In this document: positions 1 through 10,239 of the stretch, piece by piece
Layout of the letters: each line of letters opens with the position of its first letter
How positions within the stretch are numbered: the stretch's first letter is position 1
Source: Roseicella frigidaeris
GTDB taxonomy: Bacteria; Pseudomonadota; Alphaproteobacteria; Acetobacterales; Acetobacteraceae
Direction of reading: 5' to 3'
Assembly (NCBI RefSeq): GCF_003258945.1
Contig: NZ_QLIX01000010.1
Span: 62,001 to 126,000 of the forward strand
Length of the DNA: 64,000 nt
Position numbers and translations under genes: made by a program
The notes under the pieces: generated by a model
Told to the model about the DNA's origin: nothing
The model's database searches: none
The model's input: the letters and a program-made list of their open reading frames with translations, nothing else

Positions 1-609
1 GCGATCGAGCTGCTGGCCGCCATCCCGTCGATCATCTACGGCATGTGGGGCCTCTTCGTGCTGGTGCCGCTGGTGCAGCAATACATCCAGCTCACCCTCG
101 GCGACGCCCTCGGCGCCATCCCGCTGGTCGGCTTCCTCTTCGCCAGCAACAGCTTCGCCGGCACCTCGCTCTTCTCCGCCGCGCTGGTGCTGGCGATCAT
201 GATCCTGCCCTTCATCGCCGCCACCATGCGCGACGTCTTCGGCCAGGTGCCCGCCGTCTACAAGGAGAGCGCCTACGGCCTCGGCTGCACCCGCTGGGAG
301 GTGATGCGCGGCGTCGTGCTGCCCTACACCCGCGTCTCGGTGGTCGGCGGCATCATGCTCGGCCTCGGCCGGGCGCTGGGCGAGACCATGGCCGTCACCT
401 TCGTCATCGGCAACGCCAACCGCCTGCCGACCAGCCTCTTCGACCCCTCCACCACCATCGCCTCCATCGTCGCCATGGAGTTCCCGGAGAGCCTGATGGG
501 CAGCCTGAAGCAGTCCTCTCTGCTCGCGCTCGGCTTCCTGCTCTTCGTCATCTCCTTCATCGTGCTGGCGATCTCCCGCCTGCTGCTGCGCAGCCGGCTG
601 AAGGGCTGA
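1..609 (+). CDS. pstC: Phosphate ABC transporter permease PstC (5' end cut by window edge)
   Basis: Inner-membrane permease half of the high-affinity phosphate importer PstSCAB. Only the last 202 residues lie in the window, and frame 1 is open from base 1, so the gene starts upstream. The visible part has several hydrophobic segments and the cytoplasmic EAA coupling loop ([15 protein letters not shown]) followed by [17 protein letters not shown], which is typical of PstC and docks on the PstB ATPase. pstA follows after 6 bases, and pstB, phoU and phoB follow in the same direction, so this is the classic pho operon order. The pstS gene is not in the window and may lie upstream. Identification is firm from the motif and context. 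Confidence 0.95.
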   Translation, partial: AIELLAAIPSIIYGMWGLFVLVPLVQQYIQLTLGDALGAIPLVGFLFASNSFAGTSLFSAALVLAIMILPFIAATMRDVFGQVPAVYKESAYGLGCTRWEVMRGVVLPYTRVSVVGGIMLGLGRALGETMAVTFVIGNANRLPTSLFDPSTTIASIVAMEFPESLMGSLKQSSLLALGFLLFVISFIVLAISRLLLRSRLKG

Positions 610-615
610 CCCGGA

Positions 616-1521
616 ATGAGCACCACCACCCTCCCCGCCCTCACGCCGGTCAAGGATGCCGGCGTCGCGGCCTCGCTCGGGCGGCGGCGGAAGCGGCTCG
701 ACGCCCTGCTGCGCTGGTTCTGCATCGGCGCGACCGCGCTTGCCCTGCTCTTCCTCGCCTCCATCCTGCTGACCCTCGTCCTGCGCGGCCTCGAGGGGCT
801 GAGCTGGGCGACCTTCACCCGGGAGTTCCAGCCGACCACCTATGGCGACCCGGAGGCGCCGACCGGCGGGCTGCTGCACGCCATCATCGGCTCGCTGATC
901 CAGACCGCGATCGCAACCGCGGTCGGCACCCCGATCGGCCTGCTGGTCGGCACCTATCTCGCGGAATACGCCCGCGGCTCGCTGCTCGGGAACGCGGTGC
1001 GCTTCGTCTCGGACGTGCTGCTCTCGGCGCCCTCGATCCTGATCGGCCTCTTCATCTACCAGCTCGTCGTGCTGCCGATGGGTGGCTTCTCGGGCATCGC
1101 CGGGGCGCTGGCGCTCGCCATCATCGTCATCCCCGTCGTGGTCCGCACCACCGAGGACATGCTGCAGCTCCTGCCGAACACGCTGCGCGAGGCGGTGGTC
1201 GGGCTCGGCGCGCCGAAATGGAAGATGATCACCCTCGTCGCCTACCGCGCCGCCCTGCCGGGCATCGTCACCGGCATCCTGCTCGCCGTCGCGCGCATCG
1301 CCGGCGAGACCGCGCCGCTGCTGCTGACCAGCTTCGGCAACTCGGTGCTCTCGACCGACCTCGCCCGCTCCATGGCCAGCCTGCCGATCGCCATCTACCA
1401 GCAGGCCAATTCCGGCTTCCCCGACCTGATCGCCATCGCCTGGGCGGGGGCGCTGATCGTCACGGCCGGCGTCCTCATCCTCAACATCGTCGCGCGCTTC
1501 GCCGTGCGGTCCCGCAGCTAG
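616..1521 (+). CDS. pstA: Phosphate ABC transporter permease PstA
   Basis: Second membrane subunit of the phosphate importer, 301 aa, which is the usual size. It has a cytoplasmic basic N-terminus, a first membrane segment near residues 33-58 and several more downstream. The EAA-type loop ([21 protein letters not shown], about residues 193-213) is followed by [16 protein letters not shown], a PstA signature. ATG 616 lies 6 bases after the pstC stop, so translation is probably coupled. It pairs with PstC to form the channel and with a PstB dimer for ATP hydrolysis. Confidence 0.95.
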   Translation: MSTTTLPALTPVKDAGVAASLGRRRKRLDALLRWFCIGATALALLFLASILLTLVLRGLEGLSWATFTREFQPTTYGDPEAPTGGLLHAIIGSLIQTAIATAVGTPIGLLVGTYLAEYARGSLLGNAVRFVSDVLLSAPSILIGLFIYQLVVLPMGGFSGIAGALALAIIVIPVVVRTTEDMLQLLPNTLREAVVGLGAPKWKMITLVAYRAALPGIVTGILLAVARIAGETAPLLLTSFGNSVLSTDLARSMASLPIAIYQQANSGFPDLIAIAWAGALIVTAGVLILNIVARFAVRSRS

Positions 1522-1535
1522 CAGGAGACGCATCG

Positions 1536-2390
<855 letters not shown>

Positions 2391-2404
2391 GACGGGGGCG
2401 GAGG

Positions 2405-3124
2405 ATGGAGAAGATGCAGGAACACACCGTCCGCTCCTATGGCGAGGAGCTGCGCCGGCTGCGCGAGCTGGTGGCCCGCATGGGCGGCCTCGCCGAGCGG
2501 CAGGTGGCCGACGCGGTCACCGCCCTGGTCCGCCGCGACGCCGAGCTGGCCTCCGAGGTCATCGGCCGGGATTCCGAGATCGACGCGCTCGAGCGCGAGA
2601 TCGAGGAGTTCTGCATCCGGCTGCTGGCGCTGCGCCAGCCGGTCGGCCAGGATCTCCGGCTGATCATCGCCTCGCTGAAGATCATCCACGCCATCGAGCG
2701 GATCGGCGACTACGCCCGCAACGCCGCCAAGCGCAGCGTGGTGCTGGCGCAGCAGCCGGCGCTCGGCAGCCTCAACGGCTTCCAGCGCATGGCGCGGATG
2801 GTGCAGGAGAACCTGAAGGGCGCGATGGACGCGCTGGTCAACGAGGACGCCGCCCGCGCCGACGAGGTCTGGGCCAACGACCAGCCCGTGGACGAGGTCT
2901 ACAACGGCATCTTCCGCGAGATGCTGACCTTCATGATGGAGGACCCGCGCAACATCACCGCGGCGACGCATCTGCTCTTCGTCGCCAAGAACCTCGAGCG
3001 CATCGGCGACCACGCGACCAACATCGCCGAGACCGTGCACTACGCCGTCCGCGGCCAGCCGCTGACCGAGGAACGCCCGAAGGGCGACAGCTCGCCCTTC
3101 GCGGTGGTCCGGCCGCCGGCCTGA
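2405..3124 (+). CDS. phoU: Phosphate signalling complex protein PhoU
   Basis: Cytoplasmic regulator that links the state of the Pst transporter to the PhoR/PhoB pathway. It has 239 aa and the two repeated three-helix PhoU domains: helices with RIGDYARNAAK in the first half and the matching RIGDHATNIAE in the second, which are the E/DxxxD metal-cluster motifs. I chose ATG 2405, 14 bases after pstB; the longer open frame upstream overlaps pstB and is not coding. Lies between pstB and phoB in one transcription unit. Confidence 0.95.
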   Translation: MEKMQEHTVRSYGEELRRLRELVARMGGLAERQVADAVTALVRRDAELASEVIGRDSEIDALEREIEEFCIRLLALRQPVGQDLRLIIASLKIIHAIERIGDYARNAAKRSVVLAQQPALGSLNGFQRMARMVQENLKGAMDALVNEDAARADEVWANDQPVDEVYNGIFREMLTFMMEDPRNITAATHLLFVAKNLERIGDHATNIAETVHYAVRGQPLTEERPKGDSSPFAVVRPPA

Positions 3125-3141
3125 CCGAAGGCGCCCCGGCC

Positions 3142-3858
3142 ATGCCCGACATCATCCCCGGCAGCGCCCGGCCCACCATCCTCGTGGTCGAGGACGAGGT
3201 GCCGCTGCTCACCCTGCTCCGCTACAACCTGGAGAAGCAGGGCTTCCGCGTCGAGGAGGCGGCGGACGGCCAGGAGGCGCTGCTGCGCATCGCCGAGGCG
3301 AAGCCGGACCTGGTGCTGCTGGACTGGATGCTGCCGCAGCTCTCGGGCCTCGAGGTCTGCCGGCAGATCCGCCGCCGCCCCGCCACGCGCGACCTGCCGA
3401 TCATCATGGTGACGGCGCGGACGGAGCAGCAGGACACGGTGCGCGCCCTCGACACCGGGGCCGACGACTACATCAGCAAGCCCTTCGCCATGGACGGGCT
3501 GCTGGCCCGCATCCGCGCCCTGCTGCGCCGCTCCGGCAGCCTCGCCATCCGCGGCAGCCTGGCCTTCCGCGACCTCAGCATGGACCAGGACGCGCACCGC
3601 GTCACGCGCGGCGGCCGGCCGCTGCATCTTGGCCCGACCGAGTACCGGCTGCTGGAATTCCTGATGCAGCATCCGGGCCGCGTCTTCTCGCGCGAGCAGC
3701 TCCTGGATGCGGTCTGGGGCCGCGACATCCATGTCGAGCCGCGGACGGTGGACGTGCATATCCGCCGGCTGCGCAAGGCGATCAACGGCCCCGGCGAGGA
3801 GGATGTGATCCGCACCGTGCGCTCGGCCGGCTACGCCCTCGACGTGGAGGCGGCCTGA
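3142..3858 (+). CDS. phoB: Phosphate regulon response regulator PhoB
   Basis: Two-component response regulator, 238 aa, OmpR/PhoB family. The receiver domain spans about residues 11-125 with acidic pocket E17/D18, phospho-acceptor D61 (in VLLDWMLP) and conserved K113 (ISKPF). A winged-helix DNA-binding domain follows from about 140 to 235 (LGPTEYRLLEFL, then DVHIRRLRKAI and VRSAGYAL). The DWMLP wording and operon position after phoU identify PhoB. No phoR-like histidine kinase is adjacent; the next gene is the opposite-strand dctA, so the kinase must be elsewhere or upstream. Confidence 0.95.
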   Translation: MPDIIPGSARPTILVVEDEVPLLTLLRYNLEKQGFRVEEAADGQEALLRIAEAKPDLVLLDWMLPQLSGLEVCRQIRRRPATRDLPIIMVTARTEQQDTVRALDTGADDYISKPFAMDGLLARIRALLRRSGSLAIRGSLAFRDLSMDQDAHRVTRGGRPLHLGPTEYRLLEFLMQHPGRVFSREQLLDAVWGRDIHVEPRTVDVHIRRLRKAINGPGEEDVIRTVRSAGYALDVEAA

Positions 3859-3865
3859 CGCCGGC

Positions 3866-3961
3866 GCACGAGGCTCCGACCTGCGGCCCGCAGGGCCGGG
3901 CGCCCGAACGGGCGCCGCGGCTTATGCCGCGCGGCCAGGCAAACCGGAGGGTTGCGCCCGG
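3866..3961 (-). repeat. Dispersed hairpin-rich extragenic element, copy A (downstream of dctA)
   Basis: Read on the minus strand this roughly 95-bp stretch matches the second half of copy D at 35806-35905: it shares CTCCGGTTTGCCTG, CCGTTCGGGCGC, then GGCCCTGCGGGCCGCAGG and a GAGG/GAACCTCGTGC ending. It contains the perfect palindromic arm pair GGCGCCCG/CGGGCGCC. It follows the dctA stop in the same orientation, as the other copies follow their genes. It may also end phoB transcription from the other side. Confidence 0.6.
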
Positions 3962-3972
3962 TATCACGCGGC

Positions 3973-5280
3973 CTATTCCGCCGGCCGGCCGACCGGGGCC
4001 ACCTCGTCGAGGTCGTGCGCCGCCGGGCCGCGCGCCAGTTCCGCCTGCAGCCGGTCCTGGTCCAACTCGCCCTCCCAGCGGCTGACCGCGACGCAGGCGA
4101 CGCCGTTGCCGACGAGGTTGGTCAGCGCCCGGCACTCGCTCATGAACTTGTCGATGCCGACCAGCACCGCCAGCGCCTCGATCGGGATGGCCGGGATCAC
4201 CGAGAGGGTGGCGGCCAGGGTCACGAAGCCGGCGCCGGTCACCCCGGAGGCGCCCTTCGAGGTCAGCATGGCGACCAGCAGGATGGTCAGCTCCTGGCCG
4301 AGCGTCAGCTCGGTGTTCGTGGCATAGGCCAGGAACATCGTCGCCAGGGTCATGTAGATGTTGGTGCCGTCGAGGTTGAAGCTGTAGCCGAGCGGCACGG
4401 TCAGCCCGACCACCTGCGGCGCGCAGCCGAGGCGCTGCATCTTGCGCATGATCTGCGGCAGCACGCTCTCCGAGCTCGAGGTGCCGAGCACGATCAGCAG
4501 CTCCTCGCGGATATAGGCGATGAAGCGCAGGATCGAGAAGCCGCAGAAGCGCGCGATGGCGCCGAGCACGATGAGGACGAAGGCGATGGAGGTGAGGTAG
4601 AAGGTCGCCACCAGCTCGCCGAGCTGCACCAGGGAGCCGAGGCCGTAGGCGCCGATGGTGAAGGCCATGGCGCCGAAGGCGCCGACCGGCGCCGCCCGGA
4701 CGACGATCTTCACCACGCCGAAGAAGATCTCGGCCAGCCGGTCGACGGCATGGCTGGCGGCGAGGCGCGCCCGCTCCGGCAGGGCGTTGATGGCGAAGCC
4801 GGTCAGCACCGCGAGCAGCAGCACCTGCAGCAGGTCGCCATGGGCGAAGGCGCCGATGAAGGTGTCCGGGATGATCGCCATCAGGTGGTCGGTGAAGCTG
4901 TCCGCCTTGGCGCGCGCGGCATAGGCGGCCACCGCCTTGGCGTCGAGCTGGCTCGGGTCGATGTTGAAGCCGCTGCCGGTGCGGAACAGCTTGGCGACGA
5001 TGAGGCCGATGGCGAGGGCGAAGGTCGAGACCACCTCGAAATAGAGGATCGCCTTGAGCCCGACCCGGCCGACCTTGCTCGCCTCCCGCACCGAGGCGAT
5101 GCCGTGCACCACGGTGCAGAACACCACCGGCGCGATCACCATCTTGATCAGCTTGATGAAGGCGTCGCCGAGCGGCTTCATCGCCGCCCCGATCTGCGGC
5201 CAGAGCACGCCGAGCAGGACGCCGAGCGCGATGGCGACCAGCACCTGGACATAGAGCAGCGACAGCCAGCGCCTCACCAT
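3973..5280 (-). CDS. dctA: C4-dicarboxylate:cation symporter DctA (DAACS family)
   Basis: Inner-membrane secondary transporter for succinate, malate and fumarate, driven by Na+ or H+. 435 aa, the usual size. Hydrophobic segments run through residues about 8-380; the re-entrant hairpin serine motif SSSE is at 268-271 and the substrate/cation motif NLDGT at 302-306, both diagnostic of the glutamate/dicarboxylate symporter family. The DctA reading rather than GltP rests on overall wording ([20 protein letters not shown]) and is fairly safe. It lies 117 bases downstream of the D-serine dehydratase-like gene on the same strand, and a dispersed hairpin element follows it. Confidence 0.9.
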   Translation of the reverse strand: MVRRWLSLLYVQVLVAIALGVLLGVLWPQIGAAMKPLGDAFIKLIKMVIAPVVFCTVVHGIASVREASKVGRVGLKAILYFEVVSTFALAIGLIVAKLFRTGSGFNIDPSQLDAKAVAAYAARAKADSFTDHLMAIIPDTFIGAFAHGDLLQVLLLAVLTGFAINALPERARLAASHAVDRLAEIFFGVVKIVVRAAPVGAFGAMAFTIGAYGLGSLVQLGELVATFYLTSIAFVLIVLGAIARFCGFSILRFIAYIREELLIVLGTSSSESVLPQIMRKMQRLGCAPQVVGLTVPLGYSFNLDGTNIYMTLATMFLAYATNTELTLGQELTILLVAMLTSKGASGVTGAGFVTLAATLSVIPAIPIEALAVLVGIDKFMSECRALTNLVGNGVACVAVSRWEGELDQDRLQAELARGPAAHDLDEVAPVGRPAE

Positions 5281-5397
5281 GAAGCATCCCCCTCCGCAGG
5301 CCGGATCCCGGCCGCCGCGCCCATTGGAACGTCGCGCCTCACGCCGGCGTTGCGGCGTGGTTACGCGGCCGTCGTCCCCGCCCCGGCCTTGCCGGCC

Positions 5398-6504
5398 CTA
5401 CCAGCCATTCACCCGCTCCCAGACCGCCACCACCTCGGCGCCGCCCTCCAGCACGTGGTAGCGGTCATAGGCCGCGGCGGTGAGGCAGGCATGGTTGGGG
5501 GCGACGCGCAGCCTGGCGCCGACCGGCAGGCGCTCGAAGGGCAGCGGCGCCCGGCCCTGCACCTCGCCATGCTCCTGATAGGCGCGCGCGACGACCGGCT
5601 CGCCCGGCAGCGGCCGGCCGTCGCGGTCGAGCACCAGGCCGAAGCCGTAGTCGCGCGGCGCCGCCGCGGTGCTGCGGTCCTTCGACAGCGCCAGCGCCCC
5701 GGCATCCAGCAGCAGCGTGTTGCGCTCCGGCCGCCGGCCGATCACCGAGGCCAGGACGGTGACCGCGATGGCCTCCGGCGGATGGGTGCCGAGCTGCGCC
5801 TGGAAGAGGTCGCCGAACATGTAGACCCCGGCGCGCATCTCGGTGACGCCCTCCATGCTCGCCGCATGCATCGCCACCGGCGAGGAGCCGAGCGAGACGA
5901 TCGGCACCGCATGGCCGGCGGCGCGCAGCCGGGTCGCCGCGGCCAGCAGCCCGGCCCGCTCCGCCTCGGCGATCGCCGCCATCGCGGCGATGCTGCGCCC
6001 CTCGTAGCTGTGGCCGGAATGGCTGATGACGCCGGCGAGGCGGGGGCCGAGGGCGGCCGCGATCGCCGCCAGGGCCGGCCCCTCGGGCGCGACGCCGCCC
6101 CGCCCCTCGCCGACATCCACCTCGATCAGGGCCGGGAGGCCGGCCGGATGCGCCGCGATGGCCCGGGCGGCGTCGGGATCGTCGGTGATCACCTTCACCG
6201 CCGCGCCCGCCGCGTTCAGCGCCGCCACGGCATCGAGCTTCTGCGGCGTGATGCCGACGGCATAGATCTGGTCGCGCCAGCCGGCCTCGGCGAAGTAGCG
6301 CGCCTCGGCCAGGGTGCTGACGGTGATCGGGCCGAAATCCGGCGCTGCCAGTGCCGCCACCTCCCGGCTCTTCGCGGTCTTCAGGTGCGGCCGCAATTGC
6401 AGGCCGGGATGCCGCGCCACCGCCGCCTGCAGCATCGCCAGGTTGCGCCGCAGGATGCCGCGATCGAGGAGCAGGCAGGGGGTGGGCAGGTCGTCCAGGG
6501 TCAC
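5398..6504 (-). CDS. D-serine dehydratase / D-threonine aldolase-type PLP enzyme (DSD1-like)
   Basis: Fold-type III PLP enzyme, 368 aa. The alanine-racemase N-terminal barrel carries the PLP lysine K42 in RPHLKTAK. The C-terminal beta domain has PNHACLTAAAYDRY with H338 and C340, matching the zinc ligands of eukaryotic-type D-serine dehydratases. Expected role is deamination of D-serine (or cleavage of a D-3-hydroxy amino acid) in the cytoplasm; substrate is not settled by sequence. GTG 6504 overlaps the upstream gene's stop as GTGA, which fixes the start and implies coupled translation with the threonine-synthase-like enzyme. The open frame further upstream is a shadow. Confidence 0.85.
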   Translation of the reverse strand: MTLDDLPTPCLLLDRGILRRNLAMLQAAVARHPGLQLRPHLKTAKSREVAALAAPDFGPITVSTLAEARYFAEAGWRDQIYAVGITPQKLDAVAALNAAGAAVKVITDDPDAARAIAAHPAGLPALIEVDVGEGRGGVAPEGPALAAIAAALGPRLAGVISHSGHSYEGRSIAAMAAIAEAERAGLLAAATRLRAAGHAVPIVSLGSSPVAMHAASMEGVTEMRAGVYMFGDLFQAQLGTHPPEAIAVTVLASVIGRRPERNTLLLDAGALALSKDRSTAAAPRDYGFGLVLDRDGRPLPGEPVVARAYQEHGEVQGRAPLPFERLPVGARLRVAPNHACLTAAAYDRYHVLEGGAEVVAVWERVNGW

Positions 6505-7625
6505 AGCGCTACCCCCAGCAGCTCGGCCAGCCGCGGCGTCGCCTTCAGCCCGCTGCCGGTCAGCACCAGCACCGTCCGCTCCGTCGGCCGGATGGTGCCG
6601 GCCGCCAGCAGCTTGGCGAAGGCCGCCGCCACCTGGGCGCTGGTCGGCTCGACATAGGTGCCGCCGCGGGCCAGGGTGAGCGTCGCCTCGGTGATCTCGG
6701 CCTCGGAGAGCATCACCGCCCCGCCGCGGCTGAGGCGCAGCATGCCGAGGCATTCCGGCAGGCGGAGGGGCTGCGCGATGGCCGTGCCCTCGGCGATGGT
6801 CGGCTGCGGCGCCGCCGCCTCGAGGCCGAGGAACTCGCGCGCGATCGGCGCGCAATGCGCCGGCTGCGCGGCGAAGAGGCGCGGCATGGCCTCGATCTGC
6901 CCGGCCCGCAGCAGCTCGGAGAAGCCGAGGCCGCAGCCGAGCAGGTTCGAGCCGGCGCCGCAGGGGACGATGACGTTGTCCGGCGCCTGGAAGCCGAGAT
7001 CCTCCCACAGCTCATAGGCCAGGGTCTTGGTGCCCTGCAGGAAGAAGGGGTGCCAGTTGTGCGAGGCGTAGAAGAGGTTCGCCGCCTCGCGCAGCGCGGC
7101 ATCGGCGCAGTCCTGCCGGCTGCCCGGGACCAGCGCGATCTCGGCGCCGCTCGCCCGCGCCTGCACCGTCTTGGCCGGGCTGGTGCTCTCCGGCACCATG
7201 ATCTTCGCCCGCATCCCGCCGGCCGCGGCATAGGCGGCGATGGCGGCGCCGCCATTGCCCGAGCTGTCCTCGAGCACCGCATCGATCCCCTGCGCCCGCA
7301 GCAGGGAGAGCATCACCGAAGCGCCGCGGTCCTTGAAGCTGCCGGTCGGCATCAGCCACTCGCATTTCAGCAGCGCCGTGGCGCCGCCGAGGCGGCGCGG
7401 CACCAGCGGGGTGCCCCCCTCGCCCAGGCTGATCGGCTCGCCGGCGAGCGGCGGCAGGGCGGCGCGGTAGCGCCACAGGCTGCGCGTGCCGTGGTCGATG
7501 TCGTCGGGCGCGAGTCCCGGCAGGTCGGTCAGCAGCAGCGGCTCGCCGCCATCGCCGCACCAGCGGGGGGGATCGAGCGGCCAGGTCCGGCCGGTTCGGG
7601 GATCGAGATAGGCGAGCGGGTCCAT
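6501..7625 (-). CDS. Threonine synthase-like PLP-dependent enzyme
   Basis: Fold-type II PLP enzyme (tryptophan synthase beta superfamily), 374 aa. The internal aldimine lysine is K98 in TGSFKDRG, and an asparagine-bearing SSGNGG loop binds the cofactor phosphate side. It could be threonine synthase, or a threonine/serine dehydratase or diaminopropionate-lyase relative; its pairing with a D-amino-acid enzyme suggests amino-acid breakdown rather than biosynthesis. ATG 7625 is preferred; an upstream in-frame ATG at 7661 has no visible ribosome site. The start codon lies inside an inverted repeat shared with the divergent M20 peptidase. Confidence 0.8.
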   Translation of the reverse strand: MDPLAYLDPRTGRTWPLDPPRWCGDGGEPLLLTDLPGLAPDDIDHGTRSLWRYRAALPPLAGEPISLGEGGTPLVPRRLGGATALLKCEWLMPTGSFKDRGASVMLSLLRAQGIDAVLEDSSGNGGAAIAAYAAAGGMRAKIMVPESTSPAKTVQARASGAEIALVPGSRQDCADAALREAANLFYASHNWHPFFLQGTKTLAYELWEDLGFQAPDNVIVPCGAGSNLLGCGLGFSELLRAGQIEAMPRLFAAQPAHCAPIAREFLGLEAAAPQPTIAEGTAIAQPLRLPECLGMLRLSRGGAVMLSEAEITEATLTLARGGTYVEPTSAQVAAAFAKLLAAGTIRPTERTVLVLTGSGLKATPRLAELLGVAL

Positions 7626-7676
7626 GCCGGCGAGACTTGCCCTTTCGTCCCGCCGGGACAAGCTTTGCCGGCATGG
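7622..7676. promoter_or_regulatory. Inverted repeat spanning both divergent start codons
   Basis: CCATGCCGGC at 7622-7631 is repeated in inverted form at 7667-7676. The match continues inward with three mismatches for 18-bp arms (7622-7639 and 7659-7676) around a 19-bp centre. Each arm contains the ATG of one divergent gene (minus 7625, plus 7673). It could be an operator controlling both genes, or simply constrained start regions. Confidence 0.45.
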
Positions 7677-8776
7677 ATGACGCCGATGCCCTCGCCCGCC
7701 TGGCCGCCGAGCTGGTGGCGATCGACAGCCGCTCGGGCCGCTCGAACCTCGCCATCGCCGAGCGGATCGAGGCCGAGCTGGGCGGCTTCGAGATCGAGCG
7801 GCTGGACTATGCGGACGCCGCCGGGGTGCCGAAGCGGGCGCTGGTCGCGCATCGCGGCCCGCCGGGCGGGCATGCCCTCTCCGGCCATATGGACACGGTG
7901 CCCGAGACCGGCTGGCAGGAGGACCCCTGGCGGCCGCGGATCGATGCCGGGGGCGTGCTGCACGGGCTCGGCAGCGTCGACATGAAGGGGGCGGTCGCGG
8001 CCTGCATCCTGGCGGCGAAGGCCGCCCCGCCCGGCACCCCGGCGACCTTGCTGATCACCACCGACGAGGAGACCACCAAGGCCGGCGCCCGGGCGGTGGC
8101 GGGGAGCGCCCTCGCCCGCTCGCTCGGCCTCCGGGGAATCGTGGTGGCGGAGCCGACCGGCCTCGTGCCGGTGCGCGGCCACCGCTCCTCGGCCACCATC
8201 ACCGCGACCGCCGAGGGGGTGCAGGCGCATTCCTCGACCGGCCAGGGGCGCAACGCCAATTGGGCGCTCATCCCCTTCCTCGCCGAGATGCAGGCCATCC
8301 AGCAGCGGCTGCGCACCGAGCCCGGGCTGCAGGACCCGGCCTACGACCCGCCCTTCGCCGATTTCAACCTGGTGATCGACAACCACGGCACGGCGGTGAA
8401 CGTGACGCCGGCGCGGGCGACGGCGCGGATCAAATTCCGCGCCAGCCGGCGGCTGGAGACGGCGCCGATCCTCGACGCCATCCGCGCCGCCGGCCGGCGG
8501 GCGGGGGTGGCGGTCGAGATCGCCGCCGAGGGGCCGCCGCCTGAGCTGGCGGAGGATCACCCGCTGGTGGCGCTCGCCAGCCGCCTCACCGGGCAGGCGG
8601 CGCGGACGGCGCCCTACGGGACGGATGCCTCGGAGCTGCAGGCCCTGGCCCCCTGCCTCATCCTCGGCCCCGGCAGCATCGAGACGGCGCACACGCCGCG
8701 GGAATGCGTCGCCCTGGCCGATCTCGCCGCCGCGGTGCCGCTTTTTCTCCGCATTCTGACCGCAGCCTCACCCTGA
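7673..8776 (+). CDS. M20 family metallopeptidase (ArgE/DapE type)
   Basis: Cytoplasmic zinc amidohydrolase, 367 aa. The two-metal centre is visible: H72 and D74 in SGHMDTVP, bridging D103 in GSVDMKG, catalytic E132 and ligand E133 in TTDEET, ligand E160 in AEPT, and a C-terminal histidine in IETAHTPREC. The dimerisation domain sits in the middle (VQAHSSTGQG to ITASRRL-type region). The family includes acetylornithine deacetylase, succinyl-diaminopimelate desuccinylase and carboxypeptidase G; the substrate is not evident. ATG 7673 is chosen over 7637 because homology starts here and 7637 would overlap the palindrome centre. Confidence 0.88.
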   Translation: MDDADALARLAAELVAIDSRSGRSNLAIAERIEAELGGFEIERLDYADAAGVPKRALVAHRGPPGGHALSGHMDTVPETGWQEDPWRPRIDAGGVLHGLGSVDMKGAVAACILAAKAAPPGTPATLLITTDEETTKAGARAVAGSALARSLGLRGIVVAEPTGLVPVRGHRSSATITATAEGVQAHSSTGQGRNANWALIPFLAEMQAIQQRLRTEPGLQDPAYDPPFADFNLVIDNHGTAVNVTPARATARIKFRASRRLETAPILDAIRAAGRRAGVAVEIAAEGPPPELAEDHPLVALASRLTGQAARTAPYGTDASELQALAPCLILGPGSIETAHTPRECVALADLAAAVPLFLRILTAASP

Positions 8777-8889
8777 CGCCTGCCGCCGGCAATCTTCGCC
8801 GGCGCCAGGATATCCCCGGCGCGGCCAGCGCTCCCCATATCGGGACTCGGACTCGAGCCCGGCGCCGATGCCGGGCAGGAAACAGGATC

Positions 8890-9492
8890 ATGCGACCCCT
8901 TCCCATCTCCCTTGCCCTGCTCGTCCCCCTCGGCCTCGGCGCCTGCACCGTGGCGCCGCCGAGCGGCCCGAGCGTCCTGGCGCTGCCCTCCCGGGGCAAG
9001 GACCTGCAGGCCTTCCAGGCCGAGGATGTGAACTGCCGGAATTTCGCCGGGGCCCAGCTCGGCGGCAACACGCCGCAGCAGGCGGCCAACCAGTCGGCGG
9101 TCGGCAGCGCCGCCATCGGCACCGGGCTCGGCGCCGCGGCCGGCGCGCTGATCGGCTCGGCCGGCGGCGCGATGGGCGCGGGCGCGGCGATCGGCGCCGG
9201 CGCCGGCCTGCTCGCCGGCTCGGCGGTCGGCGCCGGCAACGCCCAGGCCTCCAGCGGCAGCCTGCAGCAGCGCTTCGACATGGCCTACACGCAGTGCATG
9301 GCGAGCCACGGCAACAGCGTGCAGGCGGCGCCGCTGCCGACCACCATCCTGCCGGCGCCGGCCTATGCCTATCCCTATGCCTACCCCTATCCCGCCTGGG
9401 GCTATCCCTATTACGGCCCGGGCTATTGGGGCCCGAGCGTCTCCTTCGGCTATTACGGCGGCTGGGGCGGCTGGCGCGGCCGGCGCTGGTAG
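8890..9492 (+). CDS. Glycine-zipper lipoprotein with Tyr/Pro/Gly-rich tail
   Basis: Predicted secreted lipoprotein, 200 aa. A signal peptide ends in lipobox LGAC with Cys at residue 19. Residues about 70-115 are a glycine zipper (repeats such as GSAGGAMGAGAAIGAGAG), seen in outer-membrane proteins of the 17-kDa/YMGG type. A short helix with FDMAYTQCMASHG follows, then a low-complexity tail rich in AYPY, GYY and GGWGGW. An envelope role is likely, the exact function unknown. ATG 8890 follows CAGGAT. Confidence 0.8.
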   Translation: MRPLPISLALLVPLGLGACTVAPPSGPSVLALPSRGKDLQAFQAEDVNCRNFAGAQLGGNTPQQAANQSAVGSAAIGTGLGAAAGALIGSAGGAMGAGAAIGAGAGLLAGSAVGAGNAQASSGSLQQRFDMAYTQCMASHGNSVQAAPLPTTILPAPAYAYPYAYPYPAWGYPYYGPGYWGPSVSFGYYGGWGGWRGRRW

Positions 9493-9507
9493 GCGCCGGC
9501 CGGAGGG

Positions 9508-10239
9508 TCAGAGCGAGGCGCCGCCGTCGACCGAGAGCTCCGCCCCGGTCATGTAGGCGCTATCCTCCGAAAGCAGGAACAGCACCGCCCGCGCCACGTC
9601 ATCCGCCTGGCCGATGCGGCCGATCGGGATCTGCGAGAGGCGCACCGCCCGCTGCTCGTTGGTCCAGACCTTGACCATGTCGGTGTCGATCGGGCCCGGA
9701 TGCACGCTGTTCACCCGGATGCCGCGCGGCGCGAGATCCACCGCGGCCGCCTTGGTCATGCCCCGCAGCGCCCATTTCGTCCCGCAATAGGCGAGCGCGC
9801 CGGGCGAGCCGCGCAACCCGGCGGTCGAGGAGATGTTGACGATCGAGCCGCCCCCGGCGCGCTCCATCGCCGGCACCACCGCCTGCATGCCGAGGAAGCA
9901 GCCGAGCTGGTTCACCCGCATATGCCGCTCGAACAGCGCCGCATCGGTCTGCATCAGCGTCCGCGGCACGTAGATGCCGGCATTGTTGACCATGCCGGTG
10001 AGCGGGCCGAGCTCCTCGGCCAGTTGCACCGCCGCCGCCCAGTCGGCCTCCTGCGTCACGTCCTGGCGGATGAAGCGCGCCGCCGGGCCGAGTTCCTCGG
10101 CCAGCGCCTGGCCTTCCTTCTCCAGCAGGTCGCCGAGGACGACCTTCGCGCCCTCGGCCACCAGCATGCGGGCCTCGGCCGCGCCCTGGCCGCGGGCGCC
10201 GCCGGAGATCAGCACCACCTTCCCCGTGAATCGCGGCAT
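9508..10239 (-). CDS. SDR family oxidoreductase
   Basis: Classical short-chain dehydrogenase, 243 aa: cofactor loop GGARGQG near residue 13, NNAG near 87, catalytic Ser in ISSTAG, YxxxK as YCGTK, and the C-terminal SVDGG. An acidic D following the second strand (VLGD) suggests NAD rather than NADP. Closest in wording to 3-alpha-hydroxysteroid/glucose dehydrogenase-like SDRs; substrate unknown. GGGGAGGAAG lies just upstream of ATG 10239. It converges with the lipoprotein gene, 15 bases apart. Confidence 0.88.
   Translation of the reverse strand: MPRFTGKVVLISGGARGQGAAEARMLVAEGAKVVLGDLLEKEGQALAEELGPAARFIRQDVTQEADWAAAVQLAEELGPLTGMVNNAGIYVPRTLMQTDAALFERHMRVNQLGCFLGMQAVVPAMERAGGGSIVNISSTAGLRGSPGALAYCGTKWALRGMTKAAAVDLAPRGIRVNSVHPGPIDTDMVKVWTNEQRAVRLSQIPIGRIGQADDVARAVLFLLSEDSAYMTGAELSVDGGASL

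Noticed and set aside
3902-3917. Simple rho-independent terminator for phoB
   Set aside because: The stem belongs to a dispersed repeat oriented with dctA and lacks a U-tract; a terminator role is possible but not shown.
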